From Xanthostigma xanthostigma (lineage: Eukaryota > Arthropoda > Insecta > Raphidioptera > Raphidiidae), in assembly GCA_963575645.1 (NCBI GenBank), contig OY754465.1, positions 45,658,401-45,722,400 on the forward strand: 64,000 nt of DNA, in the 5' to 3' direction. The notes under the pieces are model-generated. The model was not told the DNA's origin. It saw only the letters and a list, made by a program, of their open reading frames with translations, and ran no database searches. Both the position numbers and the translations under genes were made by a program. Shown here in pieces: positions 23,301-33,880 of this stretch. Position 1 is the stretch's first letter. Every line of letters begins with the position of its first letter.

Positions 23301-24186
23301 ATGTCAAAAATGACGTTTGCAACTGTCAAGTTTTATGTTCTAAATTAGTTATTCAAATTGTTAACTCAGAAGGCGTTGCATTTTACCAATATTTATAATG
23401 GCATTCGTTTTTGAACAAATGCAAACTTTTTATTTTAGTACTACCAAGGCAATTTTAAATGAAAGGCTTGCCTTTTTTTAATATTTATTTATAATTAAAA
23501 AGATATTTATTTAATTAAATATCTTTTTAATTAGTCGGGCACAACGGGTTTTTTTGTTTTCAATAATTTATTAATGTTTTAATTTTAATTTAAATAGTTT
23601 TTTTTTTAATTTCCACCGACTAGTTTTGGAGAAATCAATGAAAACATATCATCCATCTACCGTTTTACCATAAAGCCAATGTTAAATATGCCTACTTTTG
23701 AAGTCATTTATTTATATAAATAATCGGGCAACCCCCCCTAAAATTTTCAGAATTGGTTTAGACTTAGTCCAACTTAAAAAAAAATCAATCCTTTCTATTT
23801 CAAATTACCTTGGTGCTCGTATTTTAAATTGTCATGTTAAACCGTGCAACAATTAAATTGAATTCATTTCTATATAATTATGTATAAAATGAATTTATTT
23901 CTATATAAATCGGGATAAAAAAACTGTTTGGGCAAATTCTGTTACACGAAATATATGTAAAATGTTCTCCTCTTTCGTTTAAGACTGGTTTCAAACCGAT
24001 CTGATTTAAATTGAGCGAGAAATAAGCAAAAAACTTTTTTTTTCCTAATTTTCTCCCCTCTGGGACAAAAATTCAAAAATCGGGCGACGTTAGGATTTAA
24101 GTTACCCGGAGACGAATCGAACAAAAAAAAGTTTTTTAAAATCGGTTAAGGCGTTTGGGCTGTACGCTGGATACAAAAAGCGTGAC
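23301..24186. other. AT-rich DNA, partly shared with 40.3 kb
   Basis: About 23382-23440 (GCGTTGCATTTTACC, GGCATTCGTTTTTGAACAAATGC) matches 40322-40405, which adjoins a tRNA-like sequence. The rest is unrecognised. Confidence 0.4.
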
Positions 24187-24236
24187 TCACAGATTCACAG
24201 ATTCACAGATTCACAGATTCACAGATTCACAGACAA
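24187..24236. repeat. 8-bp tandem repeat (ACAGATTC)n
   Basis: About six uninterrupted copies of ACAGATTC. Confidence 0.85.
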
Positions 24237-24375
24237 AGCGAGTACATATAGGCGCTTTAGCTTACGCTATTCGCGCCTAAAAATGGGGGTAAACTCGTTT
24301 CCCTATGTAACGGAATTTGCCACGAAATTGTACTATTAGTAACCCTATATATACCTAAACAATGATTCTTTGTAA

Positions 24376-24436
24376 GCATTGATAGCTCAGTGGTAGAATG
24401 TTGACATACCTGGGTTCGATTACCGTCAGGTGCGCG
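24376..24436 (+). other. tRNA-like sequence, shortened
   Basis: GATAGCTCAGTGGTAGAATG resembles the A-box half of a tRNA and GGGTTCGATTACC the B-box half. The body is too short for a full cloverleaf (about 61 bases). It is followed by GCGCAACAATATG and a T-rich stretch; a similar GCGCAACAAATG plus T-rich stretch follows the tRNA-Gly-like sequence near 40.23 kb. Probably a tRNA-derived piece of a repeat, not a working tRNA. Confidence 0.55.
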
Positions 24437-24606
24437 CAACAATATGTTTTTTTTATTTTTTTAAATTATTTTTAAGTATACCTATTATATATTACCAATA
24501 GTATATAAAATTTCGACTAAATACTTTAGCTAAAAAAACAATATTTCCAGTAAACCTGCGAATATTTTGTTGTCTGCCTATGTTTTATTATATGCAGTAA
24601 ACCAGC

Positions 24607-24870
24607 GAAAAAAAATAAAAATCTGTTACGAGAACACATCACAGAAGTGAAACTTCTAGTTGCAGATCATACGATTGCATTTGGACAAGTGGAAAAAAAT
24701 GTGTTACGAGATAGTTTCACGTTCAGATTAATTTGTACAGACGAAATATCTGAACGTGAAACTATCTCGTAACACATTTTTTCCACTTGTCCAAATGCAA
24801 TCGTATTATTTGCAGCTAGAAGTTTCACTTCTGCAGTGCGTTCTCGTAACACATTTTTATTTATTTTTTT
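24607..24870. repeat. Long palindrome, arms about 120 bp
   Basis: Left arm 24607-24729 and right arm about 24747-24870 are inverted copies: ATGTGTTACGAGATAGTTTC faces GAAACTATCTCGTAACACAT. The spacer is about 17 bases. Small indels near the outer ends. It could form a long hairpin RNA; no protein is encoded. Confidence 0.85.
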
Positions 24871-25330
24871 TTTGTATATAGGTACAGAAAAAAGCGTGAT
24901 CAAAAGCTTACAGTGATTGTAAAATGATTTAAGTGCTCCACTGTTACCTTATAAAGTTATAAAACGTAATAATAGGTCGGATCTTGCTGAGTCTAAGAAA
25001 CAGTAAATAAAACGTCTAATAAACAAATCAGTTTATTGCTCCTATTAAGTTTGTTACTTGAAAACGTATTTCTATGCGCTAAAATTTAAAAGCGTCGGGA
25101 TAATAAAACAGTAAATTTTCTTTGTATAACGCTGGAATACATATTTCGTTTATTTTTGGGTGAATTTTATAAGCCTAACGCAAACTTTCTTCAATTATAT
25201 TAACCTCGTTATTGAACACCTTAATTTCATGTCATGAGTTACACCAGCAAAATACTAAGTTGCAGTTTTAATCATAAACATTTAAGCCGTTTTTTTTTTA
25301 AGATAACGATATTGCAATAGACTATAGAGC
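24871..25330. other. Intergenic, nothing recognised
   Basis: AT-rich; no repeat match or gene. Confidence 0.35.
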
Positions 25331-25379
25331 GACCGTAATTTGACGGTGATTGACGTTACAAAAAACGTATACATAAAAA

Positions 25380-25618
25380 TAAATAATTTAATAAAAATCA
25401 GAGGAATAGGATCAGGAAATCAGTCAAAAATCCATGCGACGTTTAGGCTTTAATTAAGCCTTCCTCAGGCGTTCATAAACTATCATTAGTGTATTTGCCA
25501 TAAGGCACTTACACTATTGGCGTCGGTCGGATGGCGGGACCTAGGGGTCGGACCAAAATTTCTCGACGTTTCATAAGTTTCTAAGAAGTTTGGCACCATT
25601 TTTGGAAATGTTTATATA

Positions 25619-25665
<47 letters not shown>

Positions 25666-26484
25666 ATATATGTGTTAGCACGATAACTCTCGACAGACTT
25701 AATCGATTTAAACGAAATTTGGTCCACACGTTGGAATCCATCACCGCACGAAGCCTATTTAAAATGGGCCCAATCGGGCCATGTTAAGGGTGGTATTTAG
25801 GGGTTGAAAAAAGTTTTCGGGCCCGAAAATACGGAAAAAATTCTCAGAATCACTTCAAATTTGAAATTTAACCCTTTAGTCATTATTGAAATGTGCTGCT
25901 AAAATTTAAATAAAATCGGCCCGACAGGACCAGACTTACAAGTTTTATGAAAACGCAAGTTTACTGATATGGATTTACATACTGAAGGGTGTATATAATT
26001 TGGTACAGATGTTGAATTGGTATGTAGTATTGAAATTAAGTAAAAAAATGTTGTTTTAAGGGGTGTATTAGAGGGTAATTTTTTTTATTTTGTCCAAAAA
26101 CAAAGTTAAGTTCATACAATAGAGCCACACTGCTTATAAAAGCAAATACACTATATTGTCGGCAGGGTTTCGCACTGCGACCCGAGTTTTTTTTAACATA
26201 GTCACCTTTTTTTTTTAAAAAAAAGGTTATATTGGACATGTGTTTATTAACAATATTAATTACACCTTATATTTGTTAATTATTTATATTGGAAACTTAT
26301 ATTTACGTTATTTCTATACTATATTTATTAATAGATCATGACAAGGTTTACATGGTTGACTATGTTAAAACGATAGTTTATGAACGCCTGAGGAAGGCTT
26401 AATTAAAGCCGGAACGTCGCGAGTAAGCATGAAGTTTTGACTGATTTCCGGATCCTATTCCTCTGATTTTTATTAAATTATTTA
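25380..26484. mobile_element. Family B element, complete copy with about 100-bp inverted ends
   Basis: The left end (TAAATAATTTAATAAAAATC to GCGTTCATAAACTATC, about 25380-25485) and the right end (about 26385-26484) are inverted copies of about 100 bp with few mismatches. Both contain CCTCAGG and TTTAATTAAGCCTT-type palindromes. The centre matches the split copy at 15.4-18.3 kb. No transposase frame is seen, so it is non-autonomous. I could not identify a target duplication. Confidence 0.75.
25618..25675. repeat. (TA)n microsatellite
   Basis: Nearly pure TA dinucleotides with a few interruptions; the split family B copy lacks it at the same place. Confidence 0.9.
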
Positions 26485-26883
26485 CATCATCAAGGATATT
26501 AAATAGTATCACAATAAAAATAAATGAATTTTGTATTCCCGGTAGGGGCGGCACGAACGTAACGTGAAAAAGCAACATTTACTTCATTCACCGTCATATT
26601 ACGGCGGCTACATAATGGTATAAACAGGGCTTTATAACATAACGGCGCGGCGTCATGGTCACATAACCGTTATTTACCTGTTATTGGATTTATATCGGTT
26701 AGGAAACAATTTAATATTTATTATTATTATTATTTTGAGTAATTTTGAATTACTTTATACCAATTTATTTATATTCTTTTTTCAAAGATGCTGTATTTAT
26801 TTTAGGTACGATATCTGTTTCAACAAAATACTTTCTGTCTTTTAAATGTCAATATTCGAAGCCCGCAATCGCAAAAGTTACAC

Positions 26884-27137
26884 CAAGGGCGTAGATACGG
26901 AGGGGTAAAGGAGGTAATTACTCCCCCTCCAGGACCATAATAATAAATAAAACTGAAAATATTACGAATACCTAACTAAAAATTAAATTTTAGAAATACT
27001 TTTACAAAAAGAATTTGTAAATTAATTTGGGAATTAATATTTTGCTCCTTCGTGAGTATTCTTGTGTGATATTAATAAAACAAAAAAATTTTGATTTTTT
27101 GCTTTACCCCCCCTAGAAAAAAAAATCTACGCCCTTG
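26884..27137. mobile_element. Small inverted-repeat element, 8-bp duplication
   Basis: Ends CAAGGGCGTAGATAC and ATCTACGCCCTTG. Flanks AGTTACAC (26876-26883) and AGTTTCAC (27138-27145) match at seven of eight positions. Inner ends are GGGGTAAAGG and CTTTACCCCCC. Length 254 bp. Probably hAT-like by duplication length. Confidence 0.8.
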
Positions 27138-27315
27138 AGTTTCACTTCAAAAGTAGGATCACGATGTCGGGTTATTATCATTATATGTATTACTTTGTTA
27201 ATTAAATTTTCCTGTTATAAAAAGGATTTTTAAAAACAACAGGTTGTTATAGAGTTTCAGACAATGTTACCTTGGCATTTGCTTTGTGATGTTTTCGAGC
27301 TTTTTAATGTATTAC

Positions 27316-27543
27316 CCATAGACATATAAGTACTAGAGTACGCTAGTTCGTATGCTTGCCATAAGTGAAAGTGCCCTCAGTTGAGAGAGAGAACGCTGCA
27401 GAAAACCCAGAAATTCAGATTAGTTTACACAAATCAGCATTGTTTTGTATCATTAGTTACCATAGAGATAAGGAACTGTTCTCTGTCTGAATTGCAGACA
27501 CTTTCACGGCTCACTCGCGTACTCTAGTCTAATATCTCTATGG
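27316..27543. mobile_element. Family D MITE, complete copy
   Basis: Terminal inverted repeats of about 28 bp: CCATAGACATATAAGTACTA on the left and TAGTCTAATATCTCTATGG on the right. The flanks TATTAC (27310-27315 and 27544-27549) look like a 6-bp duplication. The partial copy is at 4080. Confidence 0.8.
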
Positions 27544-27549
27544 TATTAC

Positions 27550-28087
27550 CTGCAGTAAGGAGCACAATAGTGTTTTGGTTATAAATTAAAATAACTGCGT
27601 AATAAATTATTGAAGCGTGCTACAACAAAAGCAGCGCCAGTGGGACGTACCGGCTGATAAAAAAACGGCGAATTTACACAAATCTGCTCGTTAATCAAGA
27701 ATCTTTCACTGTAAAATCACGCTAATCACTTTCAGATTCCTTTCGCGTATCTCTTTTGTCTAATGAAGTGCTCCAAACTACAGCTGATATAATTTACTAT
27801 TGCAGTAACTCTATCAAGAAACGGCGTTATCGAAGTTGACGAGGAAAAAACAAAGGAAATCTGTGTTAATTGTGCTGTGTTTGAATTAGAAATATTTACT
27901 ATCTATTTACAATTTATATATTAATAGCCAAGCAAATTTTTATGTACGGCTATCTCCTCCTAAACCGCTGGACCGATTTCGACGATCGAGGTGTCGTTTG
28001 AAAAGGCACGACGTACAGATGTGCAATAGGGTGTCAGAATTGCGATAAGTGGATTTTAATGATCGAAATCGATCGTCAAAATATATG
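27550..28087. other. Intergenic, partly repeat-like
   Basis: About 27945-28050 (CTCCTAAACCGCTGGACCGATTTCGACG) resembles sequence commonly found at LINE or Helitron ends in insects. No gene is seen. Confidence 0.35.
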
Positions 28088-28091
28088 ATAC

Positions 28092-28732
28092 TGTAACAAA
28101 ACTGCTGTAGTCCGTGGCGGAAGTTATTTATTTACAAGAATAAATGTTTAACAAAACGGTTAAACACACAAACGGAAGCGTATAACGGTAACAGAAACAA
28201 AACTAGTAGTTCTAAATTATAAAATAAAAGACTAAGTAACAGAGAATAAAGAGTCACTAAATTATGTACAAAGAAATATTTATAACACAACACAAAGTTT
28301 ATCAGCACACCTGTCTATTAACTATAAGTCATTTATTTAAAACCGGATTTATAATTGCACTCACTAGAGTTAATTTATTTAAAACCACTCACTAGAGTTA
28401 TAATTTATTTTCGCAATATAACTGAATTTATGTCGTAATGCCAGAGCACTGTATCACGAACAGCTCGAATACTGACTGCCTGACTTGCTCACTCTGTCCG
28501 TTTTTCGGTCCAATCTCTAGAATGTTCTCCACGTAACGAGTTCCTTTCCTTTACATGTGTGTGGGTCTCCAAGGTTGGGTGTTCTTTTACCTGCTTCTAT
28601 TATTGTTGGTTGACCTTCGAGAATTGTAAAGTCTTTTCTAGAAACTCCATAGGCGCATCACTGGGGGGGGGGGGGGGAATGCGCAACAGAATTCTTTAGA
28701 GTTCATAGTCGTCCCAACAAGGAGGCGCAACA
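28092..28732 (-). mobile_element. Solo LTR, gypsy-like family (antisense)
   Basis: Plus strand starts TGTAACAAAACTGC and ends GGCGCAACA; 641 bp. Exact duplication ATAC at 28088-28091 and 28733-28736. Contains a run of 15 or so G near 28663-28677 close to the end, shared with the copy at 36350. A GCGCAACA-like end occurs twice (28681 and 28725). Confidence 0.88.
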
Positions 28733-28969
28733 ATACATTATGAGCAGGCTTGGAAAAACAATATGTATTAGATATGTCAAAATGATTGTGGTTCACTTTT
28801 AATTGATGGGGTCAACTCTGAATTTAAGGAAAGGCCTAGCTATTGAAACCGTCGTACCGTATTTTTAAAAAAAAGTTGCATACATAAATTTGCTCGATTT
28901 TAGAGCAACAGGACGGCTAGTAATGATTATTATTTATACTATACCAGCCATTTCCCGCGACTCCGCACA

Positions 28970-29310
28970 CGATTGGAATGAAACACGACAGCGACAACAG
29001 TATATAGTGAAGTTTTTGATTTCTCTGTATTAGTCTTTCCTCACGGGGCTGCGTCCGAGTCGGCAATGACAACAGTAGTGGTGCCTTTGGCTCCACCGTA
29101 TTAATCTTATCTCGCGGTGCAGAGGTTCACCGGCAGAGACAACGGTAGTGGAGCCTTCGGCTCTACCTATAGATGTGCCCCAATGTTTTTATACTTTATT
29201 TTTTTTGTCAACTCACCAAAAAGTTTCATCGTAATCGGATGAATGCTGTAGAGGCGCATAGGTCCCGAACGGACGGACGAACAAACATACATTCATTTCT
29301 TTTGTTAGAT
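28970..29310 (+). repeat. GC-richer dispersed repeat ending in a LINE-like 3' block
   Basis: Two similar segments (about 28985-29100 and 29100-29165) share GACAACAGTAGTGG(T/A)GCCTT(T/C)GGCTC. The end reads CATCGTAATCGGATGAATGC, then CGGACGGACGAACAAACATA, a pattern common at the 3' end of insect retroposons. Part matches 7545-7720 reversed. Confidence 0.55.
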
Positions 29311-29815
29311 TATTAAAATGTAGAATAAGACAATAACGCTCATATTACAAAGCACTAAAAATTACAAGTATCCGTTTATGTATCTCCTACGTAAATGCAG
29401 TTATTATGTGACATTACGTTATCGGAGAGCCAGCAAGTTTAACAGTCACACGAGTCATAATAGCATTATGTACACACTACATTCTTTGCACGTACTTCCT
29501 ATAAATTATATTATAATTATTATTATTGCTCAAAGCTGCTAGTTCACTGAAGATATTAAAATATTGTATATATTCTAGGGTTTTAATACTTCTTAAAAAC
29601 ACGCCCTATACCTCAATTTTATATATACAAAATATAAACTATAATTTTTTTAATGACATGATACGAAAAATGAAATTTGATGTACAATAATATTAAATAC
29701 GTTAAAATATGTACATCAGGTGTAAAAAAAACATTTCAAAATTTTGTTTAATGACAACTGTTCTTTAGACGCGACTTGAGAATAATTCAGATATTTTTTC
29801 GGACGGAAGTAACGT
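29311..29815. other. Intergenic, nothing recognised
   Basis: AT-rich DNA with no gene or repeat match. Confidence 0.35.
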
Positions 29816-29819
29816 CTTT

Positions 29820-30015
29820 AGGTAGTTTCTACTATTTAAAGGAATCTACTGATAGATGGCGGCATTAAAACACATGAACGAAAGGTAACACATAAATACG
29901 GACGAACCCAATTTTGAGATCGGTTTCCGCTATTTAACGGCATCGACTGACAGATGGCGGCATTAAAACGCATCTATTGAAACCATCTTGAACGAAAGGA
30001 GAAACATAGCTATAA
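29820..30015. repeat. Tandem duplication of about 90 bp
   Basis: Both copies contain CTGA(T/C)AGATGGCGGCATTAAAAC and GAACGAAAGG. The second is followed by GCTATAAAGACGCAAACCAG and ATTTACGAGTGATTT, which look like a small TATA-type promoter, but no gene follows. Confidence 0.65.
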
Positions 30016-30205
30016 AGACGCAAACCAGTATACTCATTTAATTAACAAGTTAGTGATTTAATTTACGAGTGATTTATTTTGTTTGTGAATATTTCTCAAG
30101 AAGTGAGTGGTAAAAACAATTTATAAGAAGTTTTACTTCAACCACGCGTAAATGTTACACGCAGTCATTTTTTAGTCCGGTTTTAGTGGATTTTTTTGAG
30201 AACTG

Positions 30206-30990
30206 TAGATTAGATTAGATTTATATGAGGTGATAAGACACTTGATATCTCACAAACACTGTGACCTAAAAGATATTTTGTGAATCCCCTAATAGTTTTA
30301 TTCCCAATTGGGTCAAATGCTCTTTATGAACCTTATTATTTTCCTGGGGGCTGCTTTTCATATGCCCTCAGGCTTTGAAAAAGGCCTGTTAAGATATAGC
30401 AGCCTTTTTGGAGAACATTGCTTCACATTCACATAGGATGTGTTTAGCAGTTTCTTTTGCTTCTTTACAGAAGCGACAGTTATCATCCTGGACTTTACCG
30501 AATTTTGAGAGATGCTATTTCAGAGGGCAGTGCCCTGTGAGAAGTCCTGTCAGAATTCTGCTTTCTTGAGCATAAGGAATTCTTTAGTCCTTTTAGTGCT
30601 GTGCGAGATAAATCTCTTTGGTTGTCTCAGTCCTGGAGAAGACTTCCAACGAGAGGCTTTCTTTTCGTGCTCCCTTTTGCGAACCTCTAATTTGAATAGC
30701 CACAGAAAGGTTTAGGGCCTATAAAGGTTTTAATTCCCCCTTCTTTAGCGAGGGAGTTTGCTATCATTGCCTTCGATGCCTGTATGTCTTGGAACCTACC
30801 TAAGGGTTACTCTGTTTCGTACACCCAGTTTATCAACAGTATCTAGGCATTCCCAGACATGTCTTTTGGTTTGAAATATCTGTACAAATTTGAAGTGAAT
30901 TTTGATTATTTTACATATTTTACAAGAAAAATCAAAATGCTGTTTTTTGTGCCTTATTTCAAAGCAACCTGTGGAATAATTGGGGAGCAA
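30206..30990 (-). pseudogene. LINE 3' remnant with RNase H and zinc-knuckle region
   Basis: On the minus strand, the segment from about 30900 to 30700 reads HVWECLDTVDKLGVRNRVTL and, after frame changes, ANSLAKEGGIKTFIGPKPF. These fit the end of the RNase H domain of I/R1-type LINEs, where such proteins read GNEKAD...LAKEG. Further on, about 30480-30410 reads DDNCRFCKEAKETAKHILCE, a Cys-Cys-His-Cys knuckle usual after RNase H in these elements. Frameshifts and stops show decay. The 3' end has a tail of TAATC-type units (AATCTAATCTAATCTA, 30206-30222). This is a different LINE class from the copy at 34 kb, which has no RNase H. Confidence 0.75.
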
Positions 30991-31079
30991 CATTATTTCA
31001 AATTGCCAGTTATCACTGTCGTCTATTATTTACATTCTGTTTTTGTGTTCACGTCAATACGTGCAATACGTTGTATATA

Positions 31080-31525
31080 GGCTGACCGATAATTGCTCGT
31101 ATTCCTCTCGGGAGAAAAACTATGACTAAATTGGAGTGATTTAACCTCTGTACTTAAGGATCATACATGCGTCATTTTTTATGATAATGACACTTCTGTG
31201 AAAATTTTTTATTTTATTTCTTTTATTTTTGTAAGCTTTAACAAACAATATAAAATATAACAATAAATTTCGTGTTTTTTAGTTGTAGGAAGGTTGGTCA
31301 ATTAGTAAGCAATCAGATCATGGAAAAAGTGCAGGCTAAAAAGTGAGAATTTTTTTAATTTTTAACTCCCAAAATTCAGATTTTTGTAAAAAGACAACCG
31401 AAGTAGATTTCCTCGTAAGTGACGCATTTTCGATCCCCAAGTGATAGAGGTTAAATCATGCCAAATTAGTCATAGTTTCTTCTCTCGAGATAGAATACGA
31501 GCAATTACCGGTCATCATCTGTATA
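31080..31525. mobile_element. MITE with about 75-bp inverted ends
   Basis: GACCGATAATTGCTCGTATTC on the left faces GAATACGAGCAATTACCGGTC on the right, and the match extends through ACTATGACTAAATT and TGATTTAACCTCT. Both sides carry TATA. Probably a TA-inserting element. No transposase. Confidence 0.75.
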
Positions 31526-32220
31526 AATAACCAATTTCAATAAATAAAATTTCCGACTAATTTTTCAGACAGATTTATTAAACAAAGATTTGTATAATCA
31601 ATTTAACTAAAAATTTGTACAGACGCGTTAAAAGCAATAATTGTATTTATTAAAAAATCATTAAAATTGGACTGAAAATGAAATAAGTATCAGATTTGAA
31701 AATTAATCAAAATTGTTTTGCACCTGAGTGTATACTTATATGATTACAAAATTGTAAGTATACATTATGCTATATATAAACGTAATTACACTAATGACGG
31801 TTGACTCTATATTATTATACTGTACAATGTACATTCATATATAATATAGTGAGTTCAAGTTATATCCCTTATTATGCCCCTTTCCACGACAGCCAATATT
31901 AGTATTTCTTGAATATTAATAATCAGTAATGATCTATGTGCCGAAATGATATATATTGATGTTGTTAAGTTTAATGCATTGTACAATATATTTTAATAAT
32001 ATTTATATTCTAGTCATTTTCTTTTTAACAAATTATAATTGTTGCGGTTTTTAATACTTCTAAAAGACCGCGCACACTATACCAGCACCGACCAGCACAT
32101 ACAAGAGCCGCGTATTCGTGTAGATATCTCATATACTTTTATTCTATACTGAGCAGAGGAATAAAATCGCATTCGAACCATTAGGGTGCAAACATATACT
32201 TCTGTCTTTTTTAAACCGTA
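31526..32220. other. AT-rich intergenic DNA
   Basis: No gene or repeat recognised. Confidence 0.35.
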
Positions 32221-32224
32221 TAAG

Positions 32225-32325
32225 CACTGGCGTATCCAGGAGGGCAAAACAAGCACGGGGGACCCGTATTAAGAAATTTCTAATTTGCTCCCTCCTGAGC
32301 CAAAAGCTGGGTACGCCCATGTTAA
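32225..32325. mobile_element. Very short inverted-repeat element
   Basis: CACTGGCGTATCCAGGAGGG on the left faces CCCTCC ... GGTACGCCCATG on the right. Resembles the ends of the 26884 element. No duplication is visible, so this could be a decayed copy. Confidence 0.45.
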
Positions 32326-32329
32326 TGTC

Positions 32330-33780
32330 ATAGAAAAAGACAAGGCTTTGAAAAAAAGAGATACTTTATTCAGATTGAATGCAAGTACATCAATCAATCC
32401 TATCATCGGAGAAATCAGGGAATTACGTCGAAGAAAGAGACGAAGATATATTTTCGATACGCTTTGTTGCCTTCGCTGACCGCACATTGAGTAGATACTA
32501 GATAGACAATGATTCATATAGAAAATTATTAAATATATGAGACATCCATTTTAATTTAACGAAGTAGCACACATTAGACTAGCGCACAACCAACAACTAT
32601 ACCGTCGCGTCGGAGCAAATCGTGGCGATTAGGATACAGTTTCTATGTCTGACCTTACTGGATCGACTTAATCTTGTATTTTAGCCTTGTTGTAGGTAAG
32701 AATGATATCCAAGAGATTATAGAATTTGTGTTGTGACATTTAAAAATATTCATCATTCAGGAAATAAATGTTGAAATTCAGCATATTGTTACCACTTGTC
32801 ATTGACAGGATGAACCCAAAATCTTCTTTTTTTCATAGTTTCTTCCTCTTCCTTCTCTTCACACAACATCGTCCAAATAAAAATGTCTTCCATCTAACTA
32901 CACACGTCCATGTTGCACTCTCATTACTTGAAAAATGTCTGCCGTACACAGAACCTGCATTAAAAGTTGCTGATCCGTGCAGGTACCTATAGTATGTGAA
33001 ATCGTGCGCGATTTTTAAATGTAAATAAATAATATTTTGTGATTGCATTAGGGAGGTTGAGCCGTTTTACGAAGATAATGAAAAAATCTGAAATAAAGTT
33101 TTTTTAATAGATTTTTTTATGACAAAATTTTCAGTAAAAAATTCTAAATCATTAGGAGATTTATAAAGTTAAAAATTAAAAAAAACTTTTACATGTAGTC
33201 TTATGGAAAATATGTCAACCTAGCATGCAAACGGTACATTTTAATTTTTTGCAAATAACCAAATAATGTCAGCAGTTCCGAAAACTAACTATGTAAAGCA
33301 TCGATGACTTACGCATATTTTAATATTTTTTCCAATTTAATTAGGAGACTTTTAATCAATAAAAAAATTATTAAACATTAGCACTTTTCGATTATGGACT
33401 TTTATTCTTGACAATTTTAACAATTTAAATGAATTTTCATCTTTTTAATGATTTAATTTTAATTTCTATTACTTCTAATTTCTTTTTTTAATTATTTACT
33501 GCAGAAAATGTGTAAAATACAGATATTTATATAAATTTATTTTTTCTAACCTAACTTTGTACAAAAAATTCAAAAGTTAGTCCATTAAGTAAAATACTGA
33601 AATAGTTAATAATATTAAAAAAAATGTTTATTTATGCCTTTATGATAATAATTTATTGGTATCATCATTTTACAACCTTTTGTAAAAATTTATTATGGAA
33701 AAGTTCCCATTGAGAATTCGACTTACTTTTGATTGAGACTGTAATGGATCACCTCCTTAAGCCTTGGTTTTCTAATATAA
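32330..33780. other. Intergenic, nothing recognised
   Basis: From 33060 to 33700 the sequence is very AT-rich. The short frames between 32768 and 33048 have no protein-like features I recognise. Confidence 0.35.
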
Positions 33781-33880
33781 CGGTGAATGACGTCACTCAC
33801 AAAAAAGTGATCGTAGAAATAAAAAAGCGGCAGTCATTTATTTCTATGTACACGTTTTTTGTTACGTCATTCACCATCAT
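33781..33880. mobile_element. Family K element, short copy next to the LINE tail
   Basis: CGGTGAATGACGTCACTCAC faces GTTACGTCATTCACC as an inverted pair, with the AACAAAAAACGTG motif of family K. The LINE 3' tail begins at the right edge, suggesting the LINE inserted at or beside it. Confidence 0.55.

Larger units (their letters stand above)
25331..26640. mobile_element. Family K element, probably split by family B
   Basis: ACCGTAATTTGACGGTGATTGACGTTACAAAAAACG at 25331-25367 and TTCATTCACCGTCATATTACGG at about 26584-26605 are inverted copies, like the ends of family K at 46488-46690. The family B element 25380-26484 lies between them. Confidence 0.5.

Noticed and set aside
25590..25787. Reading frame with repeated Ile-Tyr
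   Set aside because: It is the translation of the TA microsatellite.
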